Notes under the pieces: model-generated | What the model was told of the DNA's origin: nothing | Databases searched by the model: none | The model's input: the letters and a program-made list of their open reading frames with translations, nothing else | Made by a program: the position numbers and the translations under genes | Part shown: positions 1-8,817 of the stretch, in pieces | Layout: the number at the start of each line of letters is the position of its first letter | Numbering within the stretch: the stretch's first letter is position 1 | Source: CAG-552 sp964516925 | Lineage (GTDB): Bacteria > Bacillota > Clostridia > Christensenellales > Pumilibacteraceae | Reading direction: 5' to 3' | Assembly: GCA_964516925.1 (NCBI GenBank) | Contig: CAZEXL010000001.1 | Location: forward strand, 1 to 64,000 | Length of the DNA: 64,000 bases

Positions 1-5
1 TCTCA

Positions 6-52
6 TAAAAATATGCACCTCCAAAAGTTTGTCTAACTTTTGGGGTGCATAT
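6..52 (-). terminator. Rho-independent terminator after spoIVA
   Basis: Near-perfect inverted repeat (arms about 11-29 and 35-52, one bulged base, loop TGTCT). Read on the minus strand it is followed by TTTTTATGAGA. It lies 43 bases past the spoIVA stop codon, so it most likely ends the der-plsY-spoIVA transcript. Confidence 0.85.
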
Positions 53-94
53 CATTTATAAATTTGCTCTTTCCCTCGTTTATTTAAGCTTATA

Positions 95-1576
95 TTAAAG
101 AAGTATACAGATTATGCCGCCTTTTCCTTCGTTGATTATGCGCGATAACGTTCTACGCATTTTTCTTTGAGTATCCTCAGGCATCGCCATAAGCTTATTG
201 TTTAATCCTTCGTTTACAAGCATATGCAAGGACTTCCCAAACAAATTGGTTTGCCAAATTCCTTTCGGATCGTTTTCAAACTGCGCCAAAAGCGATTTAA
301 CCAGCTCTTCACTTTGTTGTTCGGTTCCAACCACCGGACTAACTTCAGATTCTATGTCAACTCGCATTATATGCAACGAAGGTGCAGAAGCTCTGAGTTT
401 TACGCCATAGCGATTTCCTTGCTTAAATATTTGAGGTTCATCCAAAGTCATTTCATCCAGCGACGGAGAAACAACGCCATAACCGTTTTCTTTCACATCG
501 TCAAGTGCCGCTTTTAATTTGTCGTATTTTCGTTTGGCGGCAGCAAGCTCCTTAATGTTAGTCATCAATTCAAAGTCATCGTCTATATCAATTTCACATT
601 CTTTACTAAGTGCTTGATAAAAAAGTTCAGGTTTGGTATCAATAGAGCAACAGACTTTACCGACACCCAAATCTATTTTTTGCGTTTCTATCGCTTTAAA
701 ATAATCATTATTGGAAAAACTTTGTACTACTTTATCGTAATCCGCCATCTTTTTGAGTTCAACATTGGGATCTTTTATACGAGAAATAAGTTCTGTTACT
801 ATATAATTGTCAATCGGCAACGCTTGAATCCACCGATTTAATTTAAATTCAACGTTGCGAAGCGGAAATTCGTATAATACCGTTTTAAAAATCCTAATTA
901 TATCTTCTTGCGACAAGTTCAATACGTCCAGCGGTATAACCGACGCCTTGTATTTTTCGCTTAACTTAGACGCAAGTTTTTTTGTTTCTGCGCTTTCGGG
1001 TACTGTTGAATTCAAAATAACTACAAACGGCTTATTTAATTCCAATAACTCGTTTACCGTCCTCTGTTCAGCCTTTTCGTAACTTTTACGAGGAAGATCT
1101 GTCGCAATGGAACCGTCGCTAGTCATAACGATTCCTATGGTTGAATGATCCGTAATTACTTTTTTCGTACCTACGGCAGCAGCTTGTTCGAAAGGTATTT
1201 CGGTGTCATCCCACGGAGTTTTTACCATTCGCATAGCGTCCCCGTCCATATGTCCGTTCGCCCCGTCGATTAAATAACCTACACAATCTACCATGCGAAC
1301 CTTAGCCGTAGCATTATCGCCTAAAGATATCTCTGCAGCTTCCGACGGAACGAATTTAGGTTGCGTTGTCATAATTGTTTTGCCGTTTGCACTTTGCGGA
1401 AGTTCGTCCCGCATTCTAAGCCTAACATTTTCGTCAGGCACATTCGGAAGCACCAACTTTTCCATAAAATTCGTAATAAACGTTGACTTCCCGGATCTGA
1501 CAGGTCCGACAACTCCTATATAAATATCCCCGCCAGTTCGTTCGCTTATATCTTTGTAGATATCAAATTCTTCCAT
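95..1576 (-). CDS. spoIVA: Stage IV sporulation protein A (spore coat ATPase)
   Basis: SpoIVA is the ATPase that polymerises on the outer forespore surface and forms the basement layer for the coat. The 493-residue protein shows the family start MEEFDIYKDISERTGGDIYI, a Walker A loop GPVRSGKST near residue 27, and the usual C-terminus rich in I/L (GGIICILL). Length matches the family (about 492). The ATG at 1576 is chosen because a GGAGG Shine-Dalgarno lies 12 nt upstream; a TTG seven codons earlier would overlap that ribosome site. It follows der and plsY as in many Firmicutes, but gpsA, which usually sits between them, is absent. A sigma-E-like promoter lies in the 83-nt gap before it. Confidence 0.97.
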   Translation of the reverse strand: MEEFDIYKDISERTGGDIYIGVVGPVRSGKSTFITNFMEKLVLPNVPDENVRLRMRDELPQSANGKTIMTTQPKFVPSEAAEISLGDNATAKVRMVDCVGYLIDGANGHMDGDAMRMVKTPWDDTEIPFEQAAAVGTKKVITDHSTIGIVMTSDGSIATDLPRKSYEKAEQRTVNELLELNKPFVVILNSTVPESAETKKLASKLSEKYKASVIPLDVLNLSQEDIIRIFKTVLYEFPLRNVEFKLNRWIQALPIDNYIVTELISRIKDPNVELKKMADYDKVVQSFSNNDYFKAIETQKIDLGVGKVCCSIDTKPELFYQALSKECEIDIDDDFELMTNIKELAAAKRKYDKLKAALDDVKENGYGVVSPSLDEMTLDEPQIFKQGNRYGVKLRASAPSLHIMRVDIESEVSPVVGTEQQSEELVKSLLAQFENDPKGIWQTNLFGKSLHMLVNEGLNNKLMAMPEDTQRKMRRTLSRIINEGKGGIICILL

Positions 1577-1610
1577 AAATAAAAACGCATCCTCCAAAAC
1601 TTAATACTAA

Positions 1611-1638
1611 AGTATATGCCGGAATGCGCCGAATATGA
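1611..1638 (-). promoter_or_regulatory. Sigma-E-like promoter of spoIVA
   Basis: On the minus strand TCATATT (1632-1638) matches the sigma-E -35 consensus KMATATT. After 13 bp, CATATACT (1611-1618) matches 7 of 8 bases of the -10 consensus CATACAHT. It lies 35 nt upstream of the spoIVA ATG. spoIVA is a known sigma-E gene in Bacillus; the match here was made by eye. Confidence 0.65.
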
Positions 1639-1659
1639 TTTTTAAATTTTTTAGTTCAA

Positions 1660-2325
1660 TCAGCTTTTAAGATTACGCTTTTTTAGTATATTTTTTAGTT
1701 TCTTAAATAAATCGGTTTTATTCTCCGCTCCCGAAAACAACCTTAAAAGATTTGTGCGATGAGCCCAAAGCGTTAAAATGAATATTGCGAAAATTATTAT
1801 TATAGACGGTAAGTTTGCCGAAAAATTCGCAGAAAGCTCGTATGCTGTTATCGCCAACGGAAAAGTTATAATTATAAACGAAGTAACAGCCCCCATCTTG
1901 GTTATTGTTATAAACAAAAAACCGACCGCAAGAGAAATAGCCGCTACTAACGGATTTATAACAAAGCATATTCCGATACTCGACGCAATGCCCTTGCCGC
2001 CCTTAAACTTTAAAAATATCGGAAAAATATGCCCTACGATTACACTTAACGCTCCGATATACTTACCGATATCGTTACCCGCAAAAGAAAATCCGCCTAC
2101 GATAAACCATCCGAGGACACAAGCAATCGCGCCTTTTAAAGCGTCAAGTACAAGCGTTAAAAGTCCTATCCTAAAGCCGTAGTTCCTAAACATATTCATC
2201 GCTCCGGGATTTCCGCTTCCGTATTCCCTAATATCACCTTTTTTAATTTTGCTGATAATAAGAGCGTTATTAATATTGCCCAAAAGATAACAAATCACTA
2301 TGGCTAAGATAATATAAAACTCCAT
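1660..2325 (-). CDS. plsY: Glycerol-3-phosphate acyltransferase PlsY
   Basis: PlsY is the membrane enzyme that moves an acyl group from acyl-phosphate to sn-glycerol-3-phosphate, the first step of phosphatidic acid synthesis. The 221-residue protein has about six membrane segments and the family motifs: SGNPGAMNMFR near residue 37 (acyl-phosphate/G3P site) and GHIFPIFLKFKGGKG near residue 98. Its start lies 2 nt after the der stop codon and uses an AGGAAGAG ribosome site inside the der 3' end, so the two genes are translated from one message. The C-terminal tail is lysine-rich, and the length is slightly above the usual ~200. Confidence 0.96.
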   Translation of the reverse strand: MEFYIILAIVICYLLGNINNALIISKIKKGDIREYGSGNPGAMNMFRNYGFRIGLLTLVLDALKGAIACVLGWFIVGGFSFAGNDIGKYIGALSVIVGHIFPIFLKFKGGKGIASSIGICFVINPLVAAISLAVGFLFITITKMGAVTSFIIITFPLAITAYELSANFSANLPSIIIIFAIFILTLWAHRTNLLRLFSGAENKTDLFKKLKNILKKRNLKS

Positions 2326-2327
2326 AG

Positions 2328-3641
2328 TTACTCTTCCTTTTTACTATTATAAACTATATCTATAGGCGTACCGGAAAAATCAAACGCCTTTCTTAAGGAA
2401 TTTTCTATATAACGACGATATGAGAAGTGCAACAAAGTTTCATCGTTAACGAATATTACTATTTTGGGCGGATTAGTCGCCGCTTGCGTCGCGTACAATA
2501 TCTTAAGTCTACGCCCGCTAGGCGCCGGCGGCTCGTTTAAAGCAACCGCTTCTCGAATAACGTCATTTAATATTCCGGTAGAAATACGTCTAGATGCGTT
2601 TTCATACACGCTATCCACGTAATCGAAAATCTTATCTACTCTTTGGCCCGTTGATGCCGAAACAAAAACAGGAACAAAATAGCTCATAAACGCAAGCTTG
2701 TTGTCCAAATCTTTTTTGTACTGTTCGATTGTATGAGTATCTTTATCAACGATGTCCCATTTGTTCATTACTATAACACACGGTTTGTTTTCTTCATGAA
2801 CCATGCCGGCTATTCGAACGTCTTGCTCTGAAATTTCTTCGGATGAATCAAAAACCACAAGCACAACATCAGCGCGCTTAATTGCAGCAATAGAACGCAT
2901 CACGCTAAAACTTTCCACCGAATCGAAGGCGATGCCTCGTTTTCGCCTTAATCCGGCGGTATCGATAACAGTGTACTCTTTTCCGTTTCTTACTAGCGGT
3001 GTGTCCACGGCATCGCGCGTCGTCCCTGCTATATCGCTTACTATAACGCGCTCGTAACCTAAAATTTTGTTTACTATAGAAGATTTACCGACATTCGGCT
3101 TTCCGACAACGGCTATTTTTATGCCTTGCGTCTCCTCTGCCTCTATACGATCGAAATTCTTTACTACCTCGTCAAGCAAATCGCCTAACCCTTTTGATTG
3201 TTCTGCCGAAACAGGAATCGGTTCGCCAAGTCCGAGACTGTAAAAATCGTAAGTGTTTTCAAATTCATAATTATCAAGCTTGTTTACCGCAACTACGACC
3301 GGCTTATTAGAAACGCGCAAATAATCGGCAATATCCATATCCGATGCAAGCAATCCCTGTTTTCCGTCAACAAAAAACAAAATAACGTCTGCTAGTTCTA
3401 CGGCAGCTTCGGCTTGTCTTCGTATGTGCGAATACATTACATCATCGCTATCATATTCTATTCCCCCGGTGTCTATAAGCGTAAACGAATACCCGCACCA
3501 TTCTGCGTCACCGTATATACGATCTCTGGTAACACTCGGCGTATCTTTTACTATAGATATTCTTTTACCGCACACTTTATTAAAAAAAGTTGATTTGCCG
3601 ACATTAGGTCTTCCGACAACGGCAACTAACGGTTTACTCAT
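2328..3641 (-). CDS. der: Ribosome biogenesis GTPase Der (EngA)
   Basis: Der is a double-GTPase-domain protein needed for 50S ribosomal subunit assembly. The first G domain has GRPNVGKST near residue 8 and DTGG; the second has GKPNVGKSS near residue 180, DTAG and NKWD, followed by a C-terminal KH-like domain. The 437-residue length from this start is the family norm. The ATG at 3641 is preceded by AGGAGAAG. Upstream in-frame extension would run through a transcription terminator and the promoter, so it was rejected. It heads the der-plsY-spoIVA unit. Confidence 0.97.
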   Translation of the reverse strand: MSKPLVAVVGRPNVGKSTFFNKVCGKRISIVKDTPSVTRDRIYGDAEWCGYSFTLIDTGGIEYDSDDVMYSHIRRQAEAAVELADVILFFVDGKQGLLASDMDIADYLRVSNKPVVVAVNKLDNYEFENTYDFYSLGLGEPIPVSAEQSKGLGDLLDEVVKNFDRIEAEETQGIKIAVVGKPNVGKSSIVNKILGYERVIVSDIAGTTRDAVDTPLVRNGKEYTVIDTAGLRRKRGIAFDSVESFSVMRSIAAIKRADVVLVVFDSSEEISEQDVRIAGMVHEENKPCVIVMNKWDIVDKDTHTIEQYKKDLDNKLAFMSYFVPVFVSASTGQRVDKIFDYVDSVYENASRRISTGILNDVIREAVALNEPPAPSGRRLKILYATQAATNPPKIVIFVNDETLLHFSYRRYIENSLRKAFDFSGTPIDIVYNSKKEE

Positions 3642-3661
3642 ACATCTTCTCCTACAAAGAA

Positions 3662-3690
3662 ATTGTATCATATATTTGCAATTTTGTCCA
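3662..3690 (-). promoter_or_regulatory. Sigma-A promoter of der-plsY
   Basis: Minus strand: -35 TGGACA (3685-3690), 17-bp spacer, -10 TACAAT (3662-3667), about 21 nt upstream of the der ATG. Each hexamer matches 5 of 6 consensus bases. Confidence 0.75.
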
Positions 3691-3721
3691 CCAAAAATAA
3701 AGCGTTTATAAAAATGCTTAT

Positions 3722-3751
3722 CAAAAAAGCCGAACATCTCTCGTTCGGCTT
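3722..3751 (-). terminator. Rho-independent terminator after the 3786-4475 gene
   Basis: Hairpin with arms GAAGCCGAAC and GTTCGGCTT and a 7-nt loop. On the minus strand a TTTTTT run follows. It separates the upstream membrane-protein gene from the der promoter. Confidence 0.85.
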
Positions 3752-3785
3752 CAAAAAAGCATCAATGCTTAAAAATGTTTTGAAT

Positions 3786-4475
3786 TTACAATATTCGGTC
3801 GTCAAAATAATCATCGAAATCGTCTTTTTCAATATCTTGAGCCGCTTCCGTATGCATCGACGACTGCGCTATTCTACGATTACTTGTAGATATACGCGCA
3901 GCTGCAACAGCTTCTAAAAGCACCGCGCCAAACACAATTGCAATAATCAAAGAATCGAACACTCCGCGAGTCCCTACAGAATATACGTAACCGCCTATTC
4001 CGAAAACATAAATAAAATTGGTTACTATGTCGCCTAAAACTACACCACCCATTACCGAAGCTAATGTTCCTAGTCTTGAGCCCGTAATCAAAAACGCAAC
4101 AGTTCCGCCTATAAATCCGACCACAAGAGACGCTGCCAAAATCATACCCGTAGTGTCCGGCAAAATAATCGTTCGCGTCGCAACGGCTACTGCGGCAATC
4201 ACTATTACAGAAAACATCATTCGTAGCAATTCTCCGTTCCATCCTATAAATATCGCCAGAACAACCATTCCGACTATCGGGACTACAAATCCGCCTAAGT
4301 TCATAACAAAGCTGCTTCCGATATTAATGTTAGGAATAACAGCTCCGATAATCAACGCAAGCGTCAAAACAAAACCTATCCATGGCGAAATTCCGAGATT
4401 TTTAAAAAATTTGTCGGACAATCCAAAGAAAATCAAAATCGCAACCACGGTAAGCAAAACTAAACCTATCGTCAT
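3786..4475 (-). CDS. Polytopic membrane protein, possibly DUF1614-like
   Basis: A 229-residue protein with about seven hydrophobic segments and a strongly acidic C-terminal tail (DDFDDYFDDR). Glycine-rich stretches between helices (GGVVLGDIVTNF, GFIGGTVAFLITGSRLG) and a proline/glycine loop recall DUF1614 membrane proteins of unknown role, but this assignment is from memory and uncertain. The ATG has a clear GGAGG site 8-12 nt upstream. It lies between the cyclophilin-like gene and der, on the same strand, and is closed by its own terminator. No catalytic motif is visible, so no function is proposed. Confidence 0.8.
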   Translation of the reverse strand: MTIGLVLLTVVAILIFFGLSDKFFKNLGISPWIGFVLTLALIIGAVIPNINIGSSFVMNLGGFVVPIVGMVVLAIFIGWNGELLRMMFSVIVIAAVAVATRTIILPDTTGMILAASLVVGFIGGTVAFLITGSRLGTLASVMGGVVLGDIVTNFIYVFGIGGYVYSVGTRGVFDSLIIAIVFGAVLLEAVAAARISTSNRRIAQSSMHTEAAQDIEKDDFDDYFDDRIL

Positions 4476-4551
4476 AAAAAAATACCTCCAAATAGTAGTA
4501 CAACTAAATGGTAGGTATTCTTGTTGCTTTTTATACTATGATTTCAAAATT

Positions 4552-5628
4552 TTAATTTGCAAAACCAAAATACGTTTCGTTGTATGCAACCTTTCGCCAC
4601 GTAGAAATCGATAAACCGTCTTGCAAAAGAGATTCAAAATTTTCAAGTAAATATTCTTTTCTCGCAGAAGAAAGATTTGTCGTTATCGACGAAATTTTGA
4701 TCGTCGTATCGGGACAATACGACTTTCCGTTAAGAGTAGTCGTTACGCCGTCGATTTTAGAAAGAACGTCCATAGATTCGTCGTTTGTAACTCTGCCAAG
4801 CCAAGAAGCATAGGTTGTTATCGCCGTAGAACTGTCCGAAAAATTATATTGCGGATCGGATCTTGTGGTAAACATAAATGCCGTAGAGGTGCTGTAGTAC
4901 GACGAACTGCCTGCCATCATAAGAAGGTATCCGAGCGCGTCTTGCGAAGTGTCCGCAACGCTACGGCTACTTTCGGTACTAAGCCTGTATCCGAGTTTAT
5001 ACTTATCGGTGTTCCAACTACTAACGTTATTTTCTACAAATCCTTTTAAATTGCGGATAAGATTGCCCTTTTGAGATTTGTTTTCACCGTTTGTTGTCCC
5101 GGTATATCCGCAAAACATTGCTCTACCTCTATAGACGTCACTAATTATCGTATCGTCAAAATATCCGCTTTCGGCAAGATACATAAAATTCATTCCTGCG
5201 TACGGAGCGTCGTCCATAAATAACTCAACCGTTAATTTAACTTGCTTAGCTCCGAAAATCTGCTTAAACGCCTCGTCGTCATCGCCTGTAAGCGTTATAG
5301 TAGCAATCGGATTCGCCGTAGGATTCGGATTGGGATTTTCGTCCGTATAAGGATTGTCGGGATCGCTAGAATTATAATTACGCCAATTAAGGAACGTATC
5401 GTGAGTGACTACCTCGGCAGTCCATACAGGAATAAATATAGCCAACACTATCATCGCTACAGCTAACACGGCAGCCGCTATACATATAATAAGTTTATAA
5501 TTTACCCTATTTTTTGCAGCCACAGGGTCTGCCGTAGATTCCTCGACAGTCGCTTCACCCGACTGCTGTTTTTTTAACGACTTTTTTTGTTGCGCCGTTA
5601 AAGAATAAGTAATCTTCCTTTTTTTCAT
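4552..5628 (-). CDS. Membrane-anchored degenerate cyclophilin-like protein
   Basis: 358 residues: a basic cytoplasmic N-terminus, one membrane segment at about 47-70 (LIICIAAAVLAVAMIVLAIF), a Pro/Asn-rich linker, then a cyclophilin-type fold starting near 115 (VKLTVELFMDDAPYAGMNF, AESGYFDDT). It probably faces the outside. In true cyclophilins the strand after YFDGT reads FHRV, whose Arg is catalytic; here the aligned residues are ISDV, and the later SQFFI motif reads TAFMFTT. It therefore looks like a non-catalytic or strongly diverged relative of peptidyl-prolyl isomerases. An own promoter lies in the 3' end of the upstream gene. Confidence 0.8.
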   Translation of the reverse strand: MKKRKITYSLTAQQKKSLKKQQSGEATVEESTADPVAAKNRVNYKLIICIAAAVLAVAMIVLAIFIPVWTAEVVTHDTFLNWRNYNSSDPDNPYTDENPNPNPTANPIATITLTGDDDEAFKQIFGAKQVKLTVELFMDDAPYAGMNFMYLAESGYFDDTIISDVYRGRAMFCGYTGTTNGENKSQKGNLIRNLKGFVENNVSSWNTDKYKLGYRLSTESSRSVADTSQDALGYLLMMAGSSSYYSTSTAFMFTTRSDPQYNFSDSSTAITTYASWLGRVTNDESMDVLSKIDGVTTTLNGKSYCPDTTIKISSITTNLSSARKEYLLENFESLLQDGLSISTWRKVAYNETYFGFAN

Positions 5629-5657
5629 ATTGCCTCGTAAGTAATTTTATATAGTTT

Positions 5658-5687
5658 ATTATATCATTATTGATCCAAATTAGTCAA
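5658..5687 (-). promoter_or_regulatory. Sigma-A promoter of the cyclophilin-like gene
   Basis: Minus strand: -35 TTGACT (5682-5687), 18-bp spacer, -10 TATAAT (5658-5663), 29 nt before the start codon and overlapping the last codons of the rluA-type gene. Confidence 0.7.
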
Positions 5688-6500
5688 TACTTTTCGCTCC
5701 GATTGAAAAACTTTTTCGTTTAAATAACTCAATTCACCTACTAAATTATGAAAAACAATTCTTTGTGCACACAGCATTTGAAAACGAGTCCTATACTTTT
5801 CGTTAATTTTCTCATCTCCGTACTTTCCGTCACCGACAATAGGAAATCCTAAAAACGCTAAATGCGCCCTTATCTGATGCGTTCTCCCGGTAACCAATTC
5901 CACGTCCAATTGCGATATATCGCCTAACGGTTTTACGCTACAGATTTTTGTTATGATTTTTTTATAACCTATACTTTGTTTTAATGATATTTTGCTATAC
6001 GCTTTTTTTTCGTCTTTAAAAAGAAACGCAGTATATTCTCCGACTTTCGGAGTCCCGCGCACAACTGCACAATAATGCTTTTCTACCGTACGATTTTTAA
6101 ATGCGTCAAAAAGTTTAAGATACGTTTTTTCGTTTAAAGCAAAAACTACCAATCCCACCGTATTCCTATCTAACCGATGTAAAGGTTTTATGTATTCATA
6201 ATCGTTATTAAAAACCGAAACGAGTGTTGGCTCGACTTCGGTTAACTCTGGTTTATCGACTACAAGAATATTTTCATCTTCATACACGACGCTTGGCAAT
6301 GCCCCGATAAATTTTTGCGGTACGAAAACTTCGATCGCGTCACCTGTTTTAAGTTCACAATCTTTACTAATTTTTATACCGTTTACCTTAACTTCTTTGT
6401 TTTTAATTAAATTTTTAACGTTATTAGAAGTAATAGGCAAAAAACGAGACAACGCCACGAAAACGGAAGTATTCTCTTTTATATCAAACGTAATCTTCAT
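5667..6500 (-). CDS. RluA-family 23S rRNA pseudouridine synthase
   Basis: 277 residues with an N-terminal S4-like RNA-binding region (LPITSNNVKNLIKNKEVKVN) and the catalytic RluA core HRLDRNTVGLV, in which the Asp is the nucleophile, followed by VTGRTHQIRAHL and GDGKYG. It would isomerise uridines in large-subunit rRNA. The exact target cannot be predicted, so no subfamily symbol is given. The start ATG overlaps the feoB stop codon as ATGA, which makes it the fourth gene of the nrdR-feoA-feoB operon. Confidence 0.93.
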   Translation of the reverse strand: MKITFDIKENTSVFVALSRFLPITSNNVKNLIKNKEVKVNGIKISKDCELKTGDAIEVFVPQKFIGALPSVVYEDENILVVDKPELTEVEPTLVSVFNNDYEYIKPLHRLDRNTVGLVVFALNEKTYLKLFDAFKNRTVEKHYCAVVRGTPKVGEYTAFLFKDEKKAYSKISLKQSIGYKKIITKICSVKPLGDISQLDVELVTGRTHQIRAHLAFLGFPIVGDGKYGDEKINEKYRTRFQMLCAQRIVFHNLVGELSYLNEKVFQSERKVLTNLDQ

Positions 6501-8590
6501 TTACAATAACGACATTTCTCGTTACAACGAGCGCAACGCCTCTCCCTAAAATTAATTTTAAATACCGTAGATAATAATAACACAATAATGCACCAAAAAG
6601 CAAGCGAACACACTCCAAAGAAAGCCCCGTTTTTAAATGCAATAGCAGTTATTCTAAACGCAAAAGTACACAAATAAGCAACGATAAATTGCAAAACAAC
6701 CGCAAAAACAGTCCACTTGATCCCGGCTTCTTTTTTTATTGCCGCAAGCGTGGCGATACAAGGAATATATAAAAGCGTATATATCAAAAAACAAAGCGCC
6801 GATAGCGAGTCACTAAAAGCAGCCTCGACTCCACCCAAACTAGCTAACGTAGAAATTACTACTTCTTTTGCCATCAATCCGCTTAGTAAAGCGGTCGTTG
6901 CTCTCCAATTTCCAAAGCCTAGCGGCGTAAAAATCGAAGCAATAAGCGAACTTAATTTTTCCATAACACTTTCCCCATAGCCGATTTTTACAAAACCGCT
7001 AGTAAAAGAAAAATTACAAAGTACCCATACGATTATGTTTACGCACAGCACCACCGTCCCGACTTTTACCAAAAAGGTTTTAACGTTGTTTAACAAAATT
7101 TGCAATATACGCTCCGCTGTCGGGAATCTATAATTCGGCATTTCCATCATAAACGAAGAATTGCCGCTTTTTAGCGATGAATTCTCAAAACATGCGGCGA
7201 GCGCAATCGCAACAAATACACCGATTAAATACATTAAAATAACGATAAACAATTTTCCTTTCGAAAAAAATGCTGCCGCGATTGCCGTGTACACAGGCAA
7301 ACGTGCGCTACAAGAAATATAAGGCGTAAGAATTATCGCTTTTTTGCGCATGTTCTCATCGTCTAAGCCACGAGAAGTTAAAATGGCTGAAGCACTGCAA
7401 CCTAATCCCATCAATATGGTGAAAACGGCTCTTCCGTTAAGACCTATTTTGCGAAAAAATCCGTCAGTCATAAATGCGACTCTGGAAATATATCCGCTGT
7501 CTTCCAGCAAAGACAGAAAAAAGAACAAAATTATAATTTGAGGCAAAAATACGACCACTCCGCCAACACCGTCTATAATGCCGTACAAAAGCAATTCGCT
7601 CATCCATATCGGAATTTTTGAATTAATTAACGGTTCTTGCAGCGTTTTAATTAATAGCTCTTTTGCATCGTTTAAAAACTCTGAAATTATTTTACCGACA
7701 GAACCGAAAGTAATCCAGAATATGCATGACATAATAAGTATAAAAATCGGAAAAGCCATGTATTTATTTAATAAAACGTTATCCATAGTAGAAGTATCGA
7801 TATTAAAAATCTTATTGGTCGTATCTTTTTTTACGTACACGTCGTCTATAATTTTATCGATAAATTCATACCTATTCGCCGCTATTTCCGTTTGATAGTC
7901 GCCAAGGCTATTTATTTTTTGTTTTTTAAAAGGACTTAAATTAAGTCCTTTTAAAACATATTCATCATTTTCCAAAACTTTTATGCATTCGTATCGACTT
8001 ATTTTTTCTTTACTAAAGCTCTCTTTTTCCTTGATGATGTTTTTTACCGTATCTAGCGGCAATCTGCTTAAATACGGTAAATTGGCATCGTTATGCAGAA
8101 AATCGTTTGAATATTTTGTAATATTATTTAACAATTCTCTTCCGTCAAATCCGCGTCTTGCACTTACGCAAAAAACAGGGACCCCTAATTTTTTTTGAAT
8201 TTTTTTCGCATCAATCGTTTTACCTTGCTTATGCAATTCATCCATCATGTTAATTAAAATAACCAACGGCACGTCTAATTCCAATAATTGCAAAGCCAGA
8301 TATAAATTGCGGCCAAGGTTGTTCGCATCACAAACATAAATATATAAATCAAACGCCTTGTTTAAAATTTCATTACGAGCAATTTCTTCCTCGAACGAAT
8401 AAGCGATAAGACTGTATATCCCCGGCAGATCGATTAACGTAATCCCTTTTTCGACGCTTGTTACTTTAGAAACTTTGTCCACAGTAACCCCATGCCAATT
8501 TCCGACATGTTCGGTAGAATTAGTCAATCGATTATATAAACTCGTCTTCCCTACGTTAGGATTGCCTACAAGCGCAAACGTACGATTCAA
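6497..8590 (-). CDS. feoB: Ferrous iron transporter FeoB
   Basis: 697-residue Fe(II) transporter. It has an N-terminal G domain (GNPNVGKTS near residue 8, DLPG, NMMD), a guanine-dissociation-inhibitor-like linker, then a polytopic core with the two inverted Gate repeats, including GLGCSASAI and the YISCSARLPVY segment with conserved Cys. It ends in a short Cys-rich tail (RCARCNEKCRYC) often seen in FeoB of anaerobes. Translation starts at a TTG that overlaps the feoA stop codon (TTGA), with GAGGT upstream. In the cytoplasm FeoA is expected to bind its G domain. Confidence 0.97.
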   Translation of the reverse strand: MNRTFALVGNPNVGKTSLYNRLTNSTEHVGNWHGVTVDKVSKVTSVEKGITLIDLPGIYSLIAYSFEEEIARNEILNKAFDLYIYVCDANNLGRNLYLALQLLELDVPLVILINMMDELHKQGKTIDAKKIQKKLGVPVFCVSARRGFDGRELLNNITKYSNDFLHNDANLPYLSRLPLDTVKNIIKEKESFSKEKISRYECIKVLENDEYVLKGLNLSPFKKQKINSLGDYQTEIAANRYEFIDKIIDDVYVKKDTTNKIFNIDTSTMDNVLLNKYMAFPIFILIMSCIFWITFGSVGKIISEFLNDAKELLIKTLQEPLINSKIPIWMSELLLYGIIDGVGGVVVFLPQIIILFFFLSLLEDSGYISRVAFMTDGFFRKIGLNGRAVFTILMGLGCSASAILTSRGLDDENMRKKAIILTPYISCSARLPVYTAIAAAFFSKGKLFIVILMYLIGVFVAIALAACFENSSLKSGNSSFMMEMPNYRFPTAERILQILLNNVKTFLVKVGTVVLCVNIIVWVLCNFSFTSGFVKIGYGESVMEKLSSLIASIFTPLGFGNWRATTALLSGLMAKEVVISTLASLGGVEAAFSDSLSALCFLIYTLLYIPCIATLAAIKKEAGIKWTVFAVVLQFIVAYLCTFAFRITAIAFKNGAFFGVCSLAFWCIIVLLLSTVFKINFRERRCARCNEKCRYCK

Positions 8591-8817
8591 TCTTTTACCT
8601 CAACAAAAATACCATCCGTTACGTTTTTTTGTAACGCTATATTTACGCCCCTAAGTTCAACCAGCAAAGCTCCGCCAAAAGGCGATTCTTTTTTAACGAT
8701 TATTTTGCTCTTCGGCGTAAACCCCAAATCCAATAAGCGCCTTTTTTCTTCGCTGTCTTTTACTTCGGTAATTACACAAACGTTTTCTCTCTTTGCCTCG
8801 GTTAAAGATATTATCAT
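8587..8817 (-). CDS. feoA: Ferrous iron transport protein FeoA
   Basis: 76-residue SH3-like cytoplasmic partner of FeoB, with the family pattern LLDLGFTPKSKI and GGALLVELRGVNIAL. The ATG overlaps the nrdR stop codon as ATGA and its own stop overlaps the feoB TTG start, so nrdR, feoA and feoB are tightly coupled in translation. Confidence 0.94.
   Translation of the reverse strand: MIISLTEAKRENVCVITEVKDSEEKRRLLDLGFTPKSKIIVKKESPFGGALLVELRGVNIALQKNVTDGIFVEVKD

Noticed and set aside
3642..3737. 32-codon N-terminal extension of Der
   Set aside because: It would start upstream of the promoter and inside a terminator; the ATG at 3641 has a good ribosome site and gives the family length.
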